A stretch of 64,000 bases of DNA from Vitis vinifera (taxonomy: Eukaryota; Streptophyta; Magnoliopsida; Vitales; Vitaceae), in NCBI RefSeq assembly GCF_030704535.1, contig NC_081820.1, positions 501,001-565,000 on the forward strand, given 5' to 3'. The notes under the pieces are model-generated. The model was not told where the DNA came from. It was given only the letters and a program-made list of their open reading frames with translations, and ran no database searches. This document shows, piece by piece, positions 45,938 to 56,690 of the stretch. Position numbers and translations under genes: made by a program. Numbering within the stretch: position 1 is the first letter of the stretch; each line of letters opens with the position of its first letter.

Positions 45938-47241
45938 TGTGAAACCAATGTTTGGTTAATCTTGATTTTGATGATAACAAAACAAGGTTTAGAACTAATG
46001 ATCATATTTCAAGTGTGATTAGGCAAGATGATTTCCAAAATGGCAATTACAAAGACAAATCAAGCCAATGAGAAATCATGAAGAAGAAGACCACCTCAAA
46101 GAGAAGAGTTTTTCAAGACTAAAGCTTCTTAAGATCTCTTTGTAAGGTTGTTGGTGCACTAGGACTTTCATGCATTTCATTCTTTATTTATGCACCAAAA
46201 TCATCCAAGAGTAATATCGTTTTAAATATCTTTAAAATTGGATGATTTCATGTTTTCAACTAAAACCTTGTGTTAAATAATTTTCAAACTTGTGTTAAAA
46301 GGTTTTAAGTTGAAAAATGTTGGGTGTTAAGCCAAAAATGGCTCAACCGGTTCAACCGGTCAAGGAACCGATCAACCGGTTGTACTTGTCCGGTCGAGTA
46401 CCGGTCGAGGGAGACCAAAAGTTTCTCTCTCTCCCAGTGGCCTTCTCTTCCCTGTCGAGGTCTGGTCGAGGACCGGTCTAGGTTCGGCTGAGGCTCAACG
46501 ATCACCTGTCAAGCATTTAATGCTAACGGCTAGTCAACCGATCGACCCCTAACTCGACCGGATGAACCCCCAAACGGCTAGTTTGGATTTTCTCTTCTAT
46601 AAAAAGGCTTCAATCTTCATTGTTTCATGAGCTTAACCATCCCAAATCATTATTGATTATATTGAGCATTGGAATAGTGTTTTTAAGTGCACCATTGTTT
46701 CATAACTTGCATATCTTTAGTGCACCATTCAATCCTAATTTTTTTTTGTATCTTTGAGCTTAAAGTTCTATTACTAGGATTTTTGTGAGATCATTATTTG
46801 TATATCTTTGTGAGGAATTTTTTCAAGTGAAGGGTATCACTTGAGAGGTTATTCAAAAGAGGGATATCTCTTGAAGAAGTGTAAAGGGTGCTTGGAGCCA
46901 AAAGTTCAAGAGGGTGAATTGGAACCATAATCCAATTGTAAAGAGATTGGAAGCTTGGTTGAAGATTCAAGATAGTGGAACCCTCACTCGGTTAGGAGGT
47001 TGAGGAGAGTGGACGTAGGCAAGGAAGTGCCAAACCACTATAAACTCTCGTGTTTGCACTCTCTCTTCCCTAACTTTTTTAAATTATATGTAATTGTGTT
47101 TATTTTGTTTATTATATATTTGCATATAATTGTCTCTTATTTTTGCATAGTTTTAATTTGTGAAAAAGAGAACATCACCCTATTTACCCTCCCCCTTCTA
47201 GGGTGATTACCATAGTTTGGATTAGCCTCAAATTCCTAACA
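45938..47241 (+). mobile_element. Solo LTR, 1,304 bp, with 5-bp target duplication
   Basis: Starts TGTGAAACCAATG and ends TTCCTAACA, so TG...CA with TGT/ACA inverted ends. It is flanked by CAAAC at 45933-45937 and 47242-47246. A TATA box (CTATAAAAAGGC at about 46596) sets plus-strand transcription. A GC-richer U3 part (46335-46560) has repeated CAACCGGT and GGTCGAG motifs. No internal coding region remains, as expected after LTR-LTR recombination. The family is probably Copia (the GATTTTGATGATAACAAAAC start block), by resemblance. Confidence 0.88.
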
Positions 47242-47246
47242 CAAAC

Positions 47247-48711
47247 AAAAACTATAATTTTTATATAAAAAGGAACAAAGAAAAAACAAGGGAGCAATAG
47301 GTGTAACAAAAATTGTGGAAGTGCAACACACCACGACTACTCCTCTCTTGATTTTTTTTTTTAAATTTATAAAGAAACATGTAAAAATAGTTTCTTAATA
47401 TTAAACTTATTTTTTATTTTTTCCTTTCCAATTTTTTTTTGGTATTTTCTCTTTACTTGGGGAAAAAATACAAAATAAAGGAAGAAAATATAGAGGAAAA
47501 ATAGAAGAAATGAAAAAATAAAGTAAAATAAAAATAGATAAAAAATAATAAATTATTTTTAGGTAGTACTTTGAACTCATTTTTCTTCTTATATATGAGT
47601 ATTGAATAACTTGAAAAGACATAAGTTTCTTAATAATTTTAAGTTAGTTTGGTTGCTAAAAGTAGTAAAGAAAGGAAAAAAAATATTAAAGAAAATCATT
47701 TTCTCTATGGTTTTATTATGAAAAATAAGAAAAAATAAAATATAATTAAAATTAATTAGAAATTTATATATTTTTAAATTATTTTATTTTTATATAAAAT
47801 AGTTAAAATAAATTAAATTAGTTTAAAATAATATATAAATGGAGTGGATATAACCATTGATTGGATTGAGAAGGTCATTAAACTACTCGAATAAATATTT
47901 TGTATCTAATAACTACGTTATTCATAGATCTTAGTGGTCGTCAATCATTAGTTATTGATGCCTTTATAGAACTTGTTATAAGGAAAACATTTGTTATTTA
48001 TAGACAAATTTGAAATTTGCAATCCTAGATCAGATCGATTCAGGATTATAAGATCATTTTCTATTAAATAAGAAAAGGGTATTGCACAAAATGTACTTCT
48101 AAATAATTGCTCCATAAATCCTACATCTATCTATGAAAAAGAAATTATGTCATTCTTATTTGTACAAATGTATATTACTTTAAACTTATTTAATTTATTT
48201 TAATTGTTTTATATAAAGATTAAATAATTTTTAATGTATATATTTCTAGCTAATTTTAATTATATATATTTTTTTCATAATTTTTAATAATAAAATCAAA
48301 TCCAAAAAAACAAAAGCAATTTTCTTAACAAATTTTTTTCTTTCCTTTGTTCTTTTAAAGAATTAAATACAATTTTCTTCTTTATTTTTTGTTATTCATA
48401 TTTTTCTTCAAAATCTTTGAGAACTAAACATAGCTTAAGTAAAATAATTTTTTCATATTTGATTTACTATAAAAAAATATGTAAAATAAAATAAGATATA
48501 ATTAAAATTATTTAAAAATATATGTATTTTCAAATTATTCAATAAAAAAGGTAAATGAGGTTAAAAAATATATAAAAATAATTATTTATCTTTTGGATAT
48601 TTTAAATCTATTTTTTTTCAATAACCAATTAGAACCTAGAAATTTTTTTTTTTCATGTCATTTATTGTGAAAAATATTAAAAAAATATAATTACATTAAA
48701 ATTAATTATAA

Positions 48712-48753
<42 letters not shown>

Positions 48754-49000
48754 TTAAATTATTTAATGAAGAATAAAAATGAATAAAATAAGTTTGAAAA
48801 AATGTTTAGAAATAATTTGTCAACTTCAGATCTATCTTTATTTTTATTTTTATTTTTATTTTCATTGTATTTTTTTTGTTTTTGTTTTTAAAATAGTTTT
48901 CCCTACCATTTTCCAAATAACCAAACATGGGTCTGTCTTTATTACATATATCTAGGTATCTATGTATATTAAGGCGTAATCTTTTGGGTATTTGAATAGA
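47247..49000. other. AT-rich spacer upstream of the BRIP-like gene
   Basis: AT-rich, with a (TA)n tract at 48715-48748 and many TAAAATAATTT blocks. No gene recognised. The BRIP-like promoter must lie at its right end; a TCTTTATTACATATATCTAG stretch near 48933-48952 is not a convincing TATA box. Confidence 0.45.
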
Positions 49001-49064
49001 AATGAAGAATGGTGAATAAGTAGAGAGGGCGAAGAAGAGGGGGTCTGTGAATTTGAAGGAAGAG

Positions 49065-49187
49065 ATGGATGAGGCGAACGCCAAGGCATTGGCGCAGCAT
49101 CAGCAGCAGCTCATGCTGCAGCACCAGCAGCAGCAACAGCAGCAACAGCTTCTCCTTCTTCAACAGCTCCAGAAGCAGAAGCAGCAG

Positions 49188-49222
<35 letters not shown>

Positions 49223-52200
49223 GCAGCAGCAACAGCAACAGCAGCAGCAGCAACAGCAACAGCAGCAAGCAATCTCCCGGTTCCCTTCCAATATTGACGC
49301 CCATTTGCGCCCTCCAGGCCTCCACCGCCCCATCTCGCTCCAACCGCAAAACCCCAACCCCACTCCTAACCCTAACCCTAACCCTAACCCTAACCCTATC
49401 CCCAATGTGCAAAACCCTGGCCCCGCAAATCCGCAGCAGCAGCAGCAGAAGGTGATGCGGCCCGGGCACCAGGTGGAGCTCCAGATGGCGTACCAGGACG
49501 CGTGGCGGGTCTGCCACCCTGATTTCAAACGTCCTTTCTCTTCTCTCGAGGACGCCTGCGAGAGGTTTGGTTTTGATTTTGTTTTCTCTGATTAGGGTTT
49601 CTGATTTGTTAATGATCAAGATCGATGGTGTGTTTGCGATGATTCATTGATTTGGGTTTCTGAAAATTTTGCATCTTGTGGGCGTGGTTTTGAATTTGTG
49701 AAGGGAGTGGGTGTTTTTGTTGGGTTTCATGGGGATTTGTATTTAGTGATCATTGCAATGGATATTTGTATTATTAATTGCCCTGTTTGATCAATTTTAA
49801 ATGTTTGAAGATGGGTTTAGTTCTGTTTGATGTAAGAAAGTCTCAGAAAATTAGTTCCTTGTTTCTTCAGAAGAAGAAATGGGATCATTCAAATATTCAA
49901 TATTGTGCAAAGGATCTGATGGGTAATGACGTGTACCTTGTGACACTGTAAGTTTACGAAATAGTGGAGCTGTGGACTCTGTGACCATGGTTTTCCTTGC
50001 AAATGGGAAATAAGATCAGATGCAAAATAATGGGATAACTTGGCATTGGGAGTCATATGCCATTGCCATGTTTCATAAAACTGTTTCGTTTAACACATTT
50101 CATGCCCGACAGTTCAGCCCATGTGTTTAGAACACCTAAGAAATCAAATAAGAGAACAAATTTTTTATTGCTTGAAGTGGTAATGTAATATTAAAATTCA
50201 TTGAGATTTGAGACTGGTTTACATTTACATGGATGTATATGTATATTGGTATTTATAGCTAAATTGTTCTATTGGTTAAATATGTGGATGTGTTCTCCAG
50301 TGGCCATGCTTAGCTGGCCTTGGTTTGAGTTTGCTTGCTTGTTGGATGCCTGGCATATTGGTGAATTCTATCTAATCTGGAAATGTTTGTGATGGTGTTA
50401 AAGGATCCTTGGTGACTTGATGTTGATAGAATGGATAGAACATTTTTCTGTTGGCTTTTATTTCGTAATGCAGATAATTATTCCAGCTTTGGATTCCATT
50501 TATATCTGTCTTCTGGCAAATAGCCTGTGAAATGGAATGAAATGCTTTGCTATACGTTTTCTCAAGTTTCTAGAGAATTTCATTGTTGTTTTCAAAGGAA
50601 AAATCACTTGTAATGTCACTAGGGTTTTTGTGACTGCTGCGTGGAATTACAAAGACAGATATGCTCTGTCACATATGAAGGTCTCCAAATAGTGTGTACC
50701 TGCTTTGAGGTTGAGATGTGAGCATCTGCAGTGACATGACATTAGAATATCTGTTGTATGCATAGGATTTCTGTTTATGTTTCTTAGAATAATATATTAG
50801 ATTCTTTCCCTTGATCTGTGGGTTGCTGTCTGAGTTGATGTTATTTTATTTTATTTTATTTTTATAGGTAAATAAGAGTTTGTATTAGCAAAGCTTAGAA
50901 GTGGTAAAAAAAAGTACACACAAAGTATACAAACAACGCCCAAGAAGCTATGCGAAAAGAAAGACGAAAGAAAGATCCTCTAAATACCCCCTACCCCAAT
51001 TCACAAAAGTGTACAAAAAAGAATGTTTTAAAGCTTGGTCGGACCGTTTAATGTCATTGAACACTCTTTCATTTCTTTCCTTCCATAAGGTCCACATTAA
51101 GCAAAGGGGGGCAGCCCTCTAAGCCTTCTCCCTTCTCTTACTCATAAAAGCTCCATGCCAACCAATCAAATTCCTTTTAATTGAGGAGTGTAGGACCCAC
51201 TGCACATCAAATAGAGAGAAAAGCAACCTCCACAACATTGTAGCCTTCTTACAAAATAGGATCAGGTGGTCACTGGTTTCCTCTTCCCCTTTACACAAGT
51301 AACACCTATTTGGCATGTTCTAGCCCCTTCTTTTGAGCTGATCAATGGTCAAGATTCTGTTCCAAGACGCTTCCCAAGCAAAAAAGCTTACCCTCATCGG
51401 AGCCCAAGACCTCCAAATAATACTTCAAGGAAAAGGGTCACTAGAGGTTCTTGTGAAGGAGCGGTAGAGCGATCTAATAGAAAAAAGGCCATTCTTGCTA
51501 ATCTTCCAGCTCAAGACATCCTCCACATCTCTATTCAAAACCAAAGGATGCAGTTTTCAGAACAAACCCTCCACCTCTTCCATTTCCCAATCATTAAAGT
51601 GTTTTGAAAACAGAGGATTCCAGCTACCCACCTCCCCGCCCTCCTCCCAAGCATCAAACACCCGCTCATCCTTGTTGACCGCCAACCGGAATAAATTAGG
51701 GAAAACTTCTTTCAACGTTTGGTCCTCACACCACAAATCCTTCCAAAATTTGGCCTTCCTCCCATTCCCTACGATAAAGCGGGATCTACACCGAATATCT
51801 TCCCATCCTTTTCTAATAACTTTCCTCACCCCCACACCATAGCCTCCCCTCACTTCTCTCGAATACCAACCTCCTCCCTCTACCCCAAATTTGTCTATGA
51901 TGACTTGTTTCCATAGAGAATCCCTCTCTACTGTAGATCTCTAGCTCCACTTCCTAAGTAAGGCTTTGTTTAGGGCCACAAGACTGCGAATACCTAAGCC
52001 TCCTTGCCTCATATCAGCACAAACCAAACTCCAATTCACCAAGTGCGGTTTTTTCTCTAAGGCACCACCGCCCCACAAGAAGTCTCTTAGAATCTTTTCA
52101 AGTCTTGCACACACCTTCTGTGTTCTCTATGCTGTTTCATATTTCTCTTCTCTTCTTTTCTTCTGCTTCTTTCCCTTTTTTCCTTCTTTTCTTTTGGTTT

Positions 52201-55200
52201 TTTGGGGGTAGATTGAAAGTTATAATAAAGGAAGGGGGGAAGCAGGAGGTGGCATAGTATAGGTTGGTGATCTATTTTGCATTTGTGGTGGTTTGGTCTC
52301 AATAATATTGTGATGTAATGTTACTGTGATGATTATTTGTGTCCCTGTCAAAGGTCATAAGGTGTTTCTGTGTTATATGCTGCATGTGGTCTGGGTATAT
52401 GAATGGATTTGTGTCTTGTAGGTTTTTAGGCATTGATTTGTTTGTGTCCTCTAATGAATCCTGAAAATTTCAGTTTATTGGTCATTTGCCTTTGTTTCAG
52501 AATCTGTTTTTTCCCCCACTATGTAGTGGGGATGAACATCAGTCCTAAATATTAACTCTTGTGAGAAACTTAATGGACGAATCACATTCTTTAATTGAAT
52601 TACAGCAATTATTTGTTGTAGATGAAATCCATTTTCTCAGAGGTGCTTCTCATGAATTTAGAAGCCCATGTAATAAAACTCTCAAGTATTGAGACATGTG
52701 AGATTACAAAGATGGTGATTAGTTATTATAATGTATTCAATCTTGGATTTGGAATGGTATAGGATTTACCCTATGCTTTAATAACAAGTTTCCAACGCTA
52801 TTAAAACTTGTAGGATTGTACTTGTCGAATGCAATAGTTTCTATGTTTATCAGCTTTGAGGAACTTTTCTTTCTTCAAGAAGTGATAAATCTCTTCCCTG
52901 GAATTTTAACTACAGTTAGTGATGGTCTTGGATGATTGTTTGTTTATCCTTGAAATTAAAAGAAAGTAGTGGTAAGGATAAGTCATGGCTGCTGCTGAAT
53001 TGTCATTAGGCCTTCATTTCAAATTGAGGCAAAAATCCGAATTTTTTATGAACAGATTGGGTAGGAGAGACAATATTATCTTGATTAAGGCAAGCACTGT
53101 TGGAATTCCAGGTGACCAGTGATGGAGAGTTGTTCTTGAAATCAGCTATAGGAAGAACAGGGAGCAGAGAAGCAAAAATGTGGCAACATCTGCCCTAGGA
53201 AGAATAGGGGAGCAGAGAAGCAAAAATTTGGCAACATCTGCTGAACCTTCCTTAATCATAACAGTTCATAACCTTCTGGGATGGTGATAATTCCTTCCTC
53301 TCATCAGATTCTGGATAAATAAATCTAGACATGGTACTGCTGTATCATAAAAAAAATTGAAGTATGCTTGTATCCTCAATGTTTCCCAGGAAAATTTGTC
53401 CCTTCCTTCCCATTAGCAGTTCCAGAGATACCTTTGCCCAACTAGAGTGTTCCTCCCTGGTTAAGAAATATATGAAATTATGAATCCTCCTTCCCTTTTA
53501 AGAAATACTAATCAAAACTCCCTAACTCCTCCAATAGGGCTTAAACCAAAGAGTTGTTTCCAATCAGCAGCAATTTTTTGAACATAAACTCAGGAATGAT
53601 CACTTCTTCAGAATCTGGCAAATTTGGTCTAGAGTCCAAATAGATGCTGGAGAAGTAGCATGGTGATTCTCCACTTTGTCTTGTGAGGAAATAAAGTCCT
53701 GGTAAGCAGAACTATATATGCGTGTGTGTGCATGTGTATGTGTGTGTGTATTTCTTTAGTTAACTTGTTAGTATGTTAGCTTTTATCCTCTTTGTGGGCT
53801 TATTCCACAATCCCAAAGGCCAAACAGAAGAATTCTTGATGCTGGAGCATGTTAAGTCTTTAGGGCTTACTTTGTATTAGTATTATTATAAACCAGATTG
53901 TGTCACACTTCCCTTGTTGATTAGCAGCTCTGGATTAGGTAGTCAATAGTTACTCTTGCAGGAAGAGTGAACTTTAGTAAGTAGATAGAGCAGTGGATGG
54001 AACTATAGCAAGCCGTTTCTGCGGTACAAGAATATGATATGGTATGGACATGGTGACAAGGCAAATCCTAAAGAAAGGACATAGATGCAGTTAGGACATG
54101 GCAGTGCATATGGGTCTGTTATGGAACTCATTTCTATTTCTACAATGAAAGAATCATTTTTCAATGATCTGAGGATTTTCCTCATTCTGTTTGTTCTAGG
54201 TATGCCAAGTATTGATAACGACACAATGTTTTGTGCTACTTTTTCGTAATATTTTTTCTTGCCATATTAGAGTTGTATCTGTATCCTAGTGTTTTGAGTT
54301 TTCTGTCTTCGTTTGTCTATTTGTCTAAATCGTAGTCATGTCGATGTTTCATATTTGTTTCCATGCTACTATGCCACTAAGCAACCCTTGTTTAAATTTG
54401 TTTCTCGAAGTAAAACTAATGATTTTGGGAATCATTTGGAGAAAATAGCCATAATTTTGGGGTTCATTATCGTCTTCCTCTGCTTGAGAGGTGGACCATC
54501 TTCCTCTGTTTCTTCTTCTTCTCAATGGTCATCCTCTTTTTTTGTCCTTTGTTCAAATTTGTTTGTTGACATTAAATTTGTGATTAGAAATGCTGACCCT
54601 AGAGAGCTTGTGGGCTTTGAGAGATGAACTAATTTCCTCTGTTTTCTTCTTCCCCTGTCTTTGAGAGATGAACTAATTTCCAAGATATTAAAAATTAATT
54701 TTAATTCTTGGATTTTGAGTAACCAGCTTATAAATTCATTACTGAGGATCAAAACCAGGGAAGAAATGAAGAGAATCATGTTTGCTATCTACTTTCAAGT
54801 AGAAGGGTAGCCTGGAGTGATGTAGTCTGTTTTTGGTGTTCTTCCTTTGTCTCATATATGCTAGAATCAGACTGTCATATCCAGTTTTTTCTGAATACTT
54901 ATGCAGGCTACTGCCTTACCATGTGGTGGCAGACTATGAAGCAGAGGAGGATGATAGAATCCTTGACTCTGACACTACAGGCCAAATGCCGTCCCGCTCT
55001 CAGCAATGGGACCACAATATTGCTGCCAAAGTTGCAGAGTTCACTGCCACATTTGAGAAACAGGCCCTTGCCTTCAATATCATATCCCGCAAGAGAGCCA
55101 TTGGCGAGTTTCGATCAGAGGAGAGGTTGATGATTGAGCAAGCACTCCTGCAAGAGGAGAAAAGAGCAATGCTGGAACTGAGGACAGAGATTGAGTCAAG

Positions 55201-55552
55201 GGAGAAGGCTGGACGAGAGGCTCATGAGGCGAAGTTGCGTATGGCAGCAATGGTTCAGGCAGAGCAAGCACGGGCAGAGTCACAGGCCCATGCTGAGTTG
55301 CTGGCTCGAGCTCCAATAAGGGCGAGTGCACTCGGGCCTCAGGGCAATGACCTCCCAATTGGCCATGATATGGCAGAGCAGGAACAGGGTGTCAACCCAG
55401 ATGAGATGATGAATGGTTGGGGAAACAACACACAGAGAGATGAGAAAGAGCCATCTGAGGATTTCTTGAACGATGAGGAGACTGAAAATGGAGACGCAGG
55501 CATGCAAGACGAGTGGCGTGAAGTTGGAGAGTTTGATCTGAACACCAGATAA
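49065..55552 (+). CDS. GLTSCR1-domain, poly-Q protein (BRIP1/2-like SWI/SNF subunit)
   Basis: Exon 1 is 49065-49564 and exon 2 is 54907-55552, giving 381 residues. The GAG AG|GTTTGG donor and ATGCAG acceptor join as CER-LLPYHVVADYE. ATG 49065 (MDEANAKAL) is chosen; codons before it in frame are not ATG. Order: Gln-rich start, pure poly-Q of about 27 residues (about 43-70), an Asn-Pro repeat (about 97-115), a GLTSCR1-like domain (about 136-235: YQDAWRVCHPDFKRPFSSLEDACERLLPYHV), a charged coiled coil, and an acidic tail ending EFDLNTR. In Arabidopsis, BRIP1 and BRIP2 with this domain bind the BRM remodelling ATPase; human GLTSCR1 is a BAF subunit. A nuclear role in chromatin remodelling is inferred. 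Two minimal uORFs (from 49002 and 49009) precede the start. Confidence 0.88.
49190..49269 (+). repeat. Coding (CAG/CAA)n poly-Q tract
   Basis: A run of CAG codons with CAA interruptions encoding about 27 uninterrupted glutamines. The interruptions should limit slippage. The tract is likely polymorphic. On the opposite strand it gives the poly-Leu/poly-Cys open frames. Confidence 0.93.
49370..49400 (+). repeat. Telomere-like CCTAAC hexamer repeat in coding sequence
   Basis: About five CCTAAC units in frame encode (Pro-Asn)n within NPNPNPNPNPIPN. The hexamer is not the usual plant telomere heptamer (CCCTAAA), so a coding microsatellite is the simpler reading. Confidence 0.85.
50850..52105 (-). 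mobile_element. 5'-truncated antisense LINE (L1) in the BRIP-like intron
   Basis: Minus-strand reading gives the end of an L1 ORF2 in order. First RLEKILRDFLWGGGA and GGLGIRSL (52100-51960), then GNGRKAKFWKDLW (about 51760), and last the zinc-binding region MPNRCYLCKGEEE...HLILFCKKA...LW (51316-51230). The 3' tail TTATTTACCTATAAAAATAAAATAAAA ends at about 50835. Stops and frame changes are present. The 5' end is cut inside the reverse-transcriptase C-terminal part, the usual form of a dead LINE insertion. Confidence 0.85.
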
Positions 55553-56092
55553 AGATCAAATAGCAGATCAAAGTACATGTTGGTGGATCATCAATCTACT
55601 ACTCTACTCTTCATGGTCCCAGTGATGCTTTCAGAAATATGAGGTTCTCCCTTTGGAAGGAAAAAGAATACAAAGAAGGGAACATGGCTATGTAAATTAT
55701 GGATCTATTATTTTCAGTGGATTAGATAACCTTTCTTTTTGTCCATGGCATGGTCTAACAAGCTTTTATGTGGGGTAGTGGTTGAGGTTGAAAACTACTG
55801 ATCTTGATTCCATTATTACTCATCCCAGTAGCTACTTTTCCGCTCCTTGGTTTCCCTATAGAACGGCATCTTGAATCATAGAGACAGTATTAGCAAGGAG
55901 GTTAAATTGATAGGTTGTATTTAAATTTATAACTCTAGTTTGATCATATAATATTAATAATTGTTTGATATAGAAAAGATCAATAAATTCATACTCATCT
56001 ATATTTGATAATAAATTAAGGATTGAAAATATAAGTTGTACTTTAAATTTAGGTTGTTTGGTTAAAAGGGTTTAAAAAACACCCTCATTTCA
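55553..56092. other. BRIP-like 3' region and spacer
   Basis: Presumed 3' UTR of the BRIP-like gene followed by AT-rich spacer. No further gene is seen. Confidence 0.45.
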
Positions 56093-56275
56093 AGTCCTTT
56101 CAAGGTCATTGGAGGTTTACCCGATTGTTAACTTCAAGGTTTCATGGGATTAGTCGAGGTGCGTGTCCTTTCAGGGTCATTGGAGGTTTACCCGATTGTT
56201 AACTTCAAGGTTTCATGGGATTAGTCGAGGTGCGTGTAAGCTGCCTGGACATCACGGTTATAAAAAAAAAAAAAA
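56093..56275 (+). mobile_element. SINE insertion with A tail and target duplication
   Basis: The 183-bp insert ends GGGATTAGTCGAGGTGCGTG, then AAGCTGCCTGGACATCACGG, then an A run, resembling the 3' part of Au-type plant SINEs. It is flanked by AAAAACACCCTCATTTC on the left (to 56092) and again on the right (to 56287), a clear target duplication. Within it a 72-bp segment (CATTGGAGGTTTACCCGATT onward) is tandemly doubled. Confidence 0.85.
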
Positions 56276-56649
56276 CACCCTCATTTCTCTTGAAGACGTG
56301 ACAATCCATGGAGATTGTTCATCTCTCCTGAGCCAACATTTCGTTCTTGCCTTGAAGCTTCAAACCAACCCATTCATATTCTTCTTTGAAACTTCAAACT
56401 AGCATTTTGTTCTCCTGTTTACATGCTTTCAAATCAAACCAACATTCAAACTTTAGAAAAGTCCTTTCACTTCTAATTCCTTTTTTTATTCAGACCCGTC
56501 AACTTCTTCTTCATTTTTTCTCACATACAAATGACAAAAACCTTAGTGTCGATGCCCATCCTCGTCAAAGCCGAATAAAGATGATCCGTAAAAGTTAGGC
56601 GGGTAACTGGAAAAGAAGAGGTGCCTGATTATTCTTGGGAGCTATCTGG

Positions 56650-56673
56650 ATGTCAGTCCTGATTGTGAGCTGA
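56650..56673 (+). other. Minimal uORF before glucosidase II alpha
   Basis: ATG TCA GTC CTG ATT GTG AGC TGA, seven codons, ends 17 nt before the main ATG. If it is inside the transcript it could modestly reduce initiation; the transcription start is unknown. Confidence 0.4.
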
Positions 56674-56690
56674 GTTCCAGGTCCTCGGCC

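Noticed and set aside
46305-46505. Minus-strand frame inside the solo LTR
   Set aside because: A by-product of the repeated CCGGT/GGTCGA motifs.
49370-49400. Interstitial telomere from a chromosome fusion
   Set aside because: Short hexamer run in frame within an exon, not the plant heptamer; a coding microsatellite explains it.
48969-49619. Long minus-strand frames rich in Leu or Cys opposite the BRIP-like exon 1
   Set aside because: They are the complement of the CAG/CAA tract; no domain or splice logic supports a gene.
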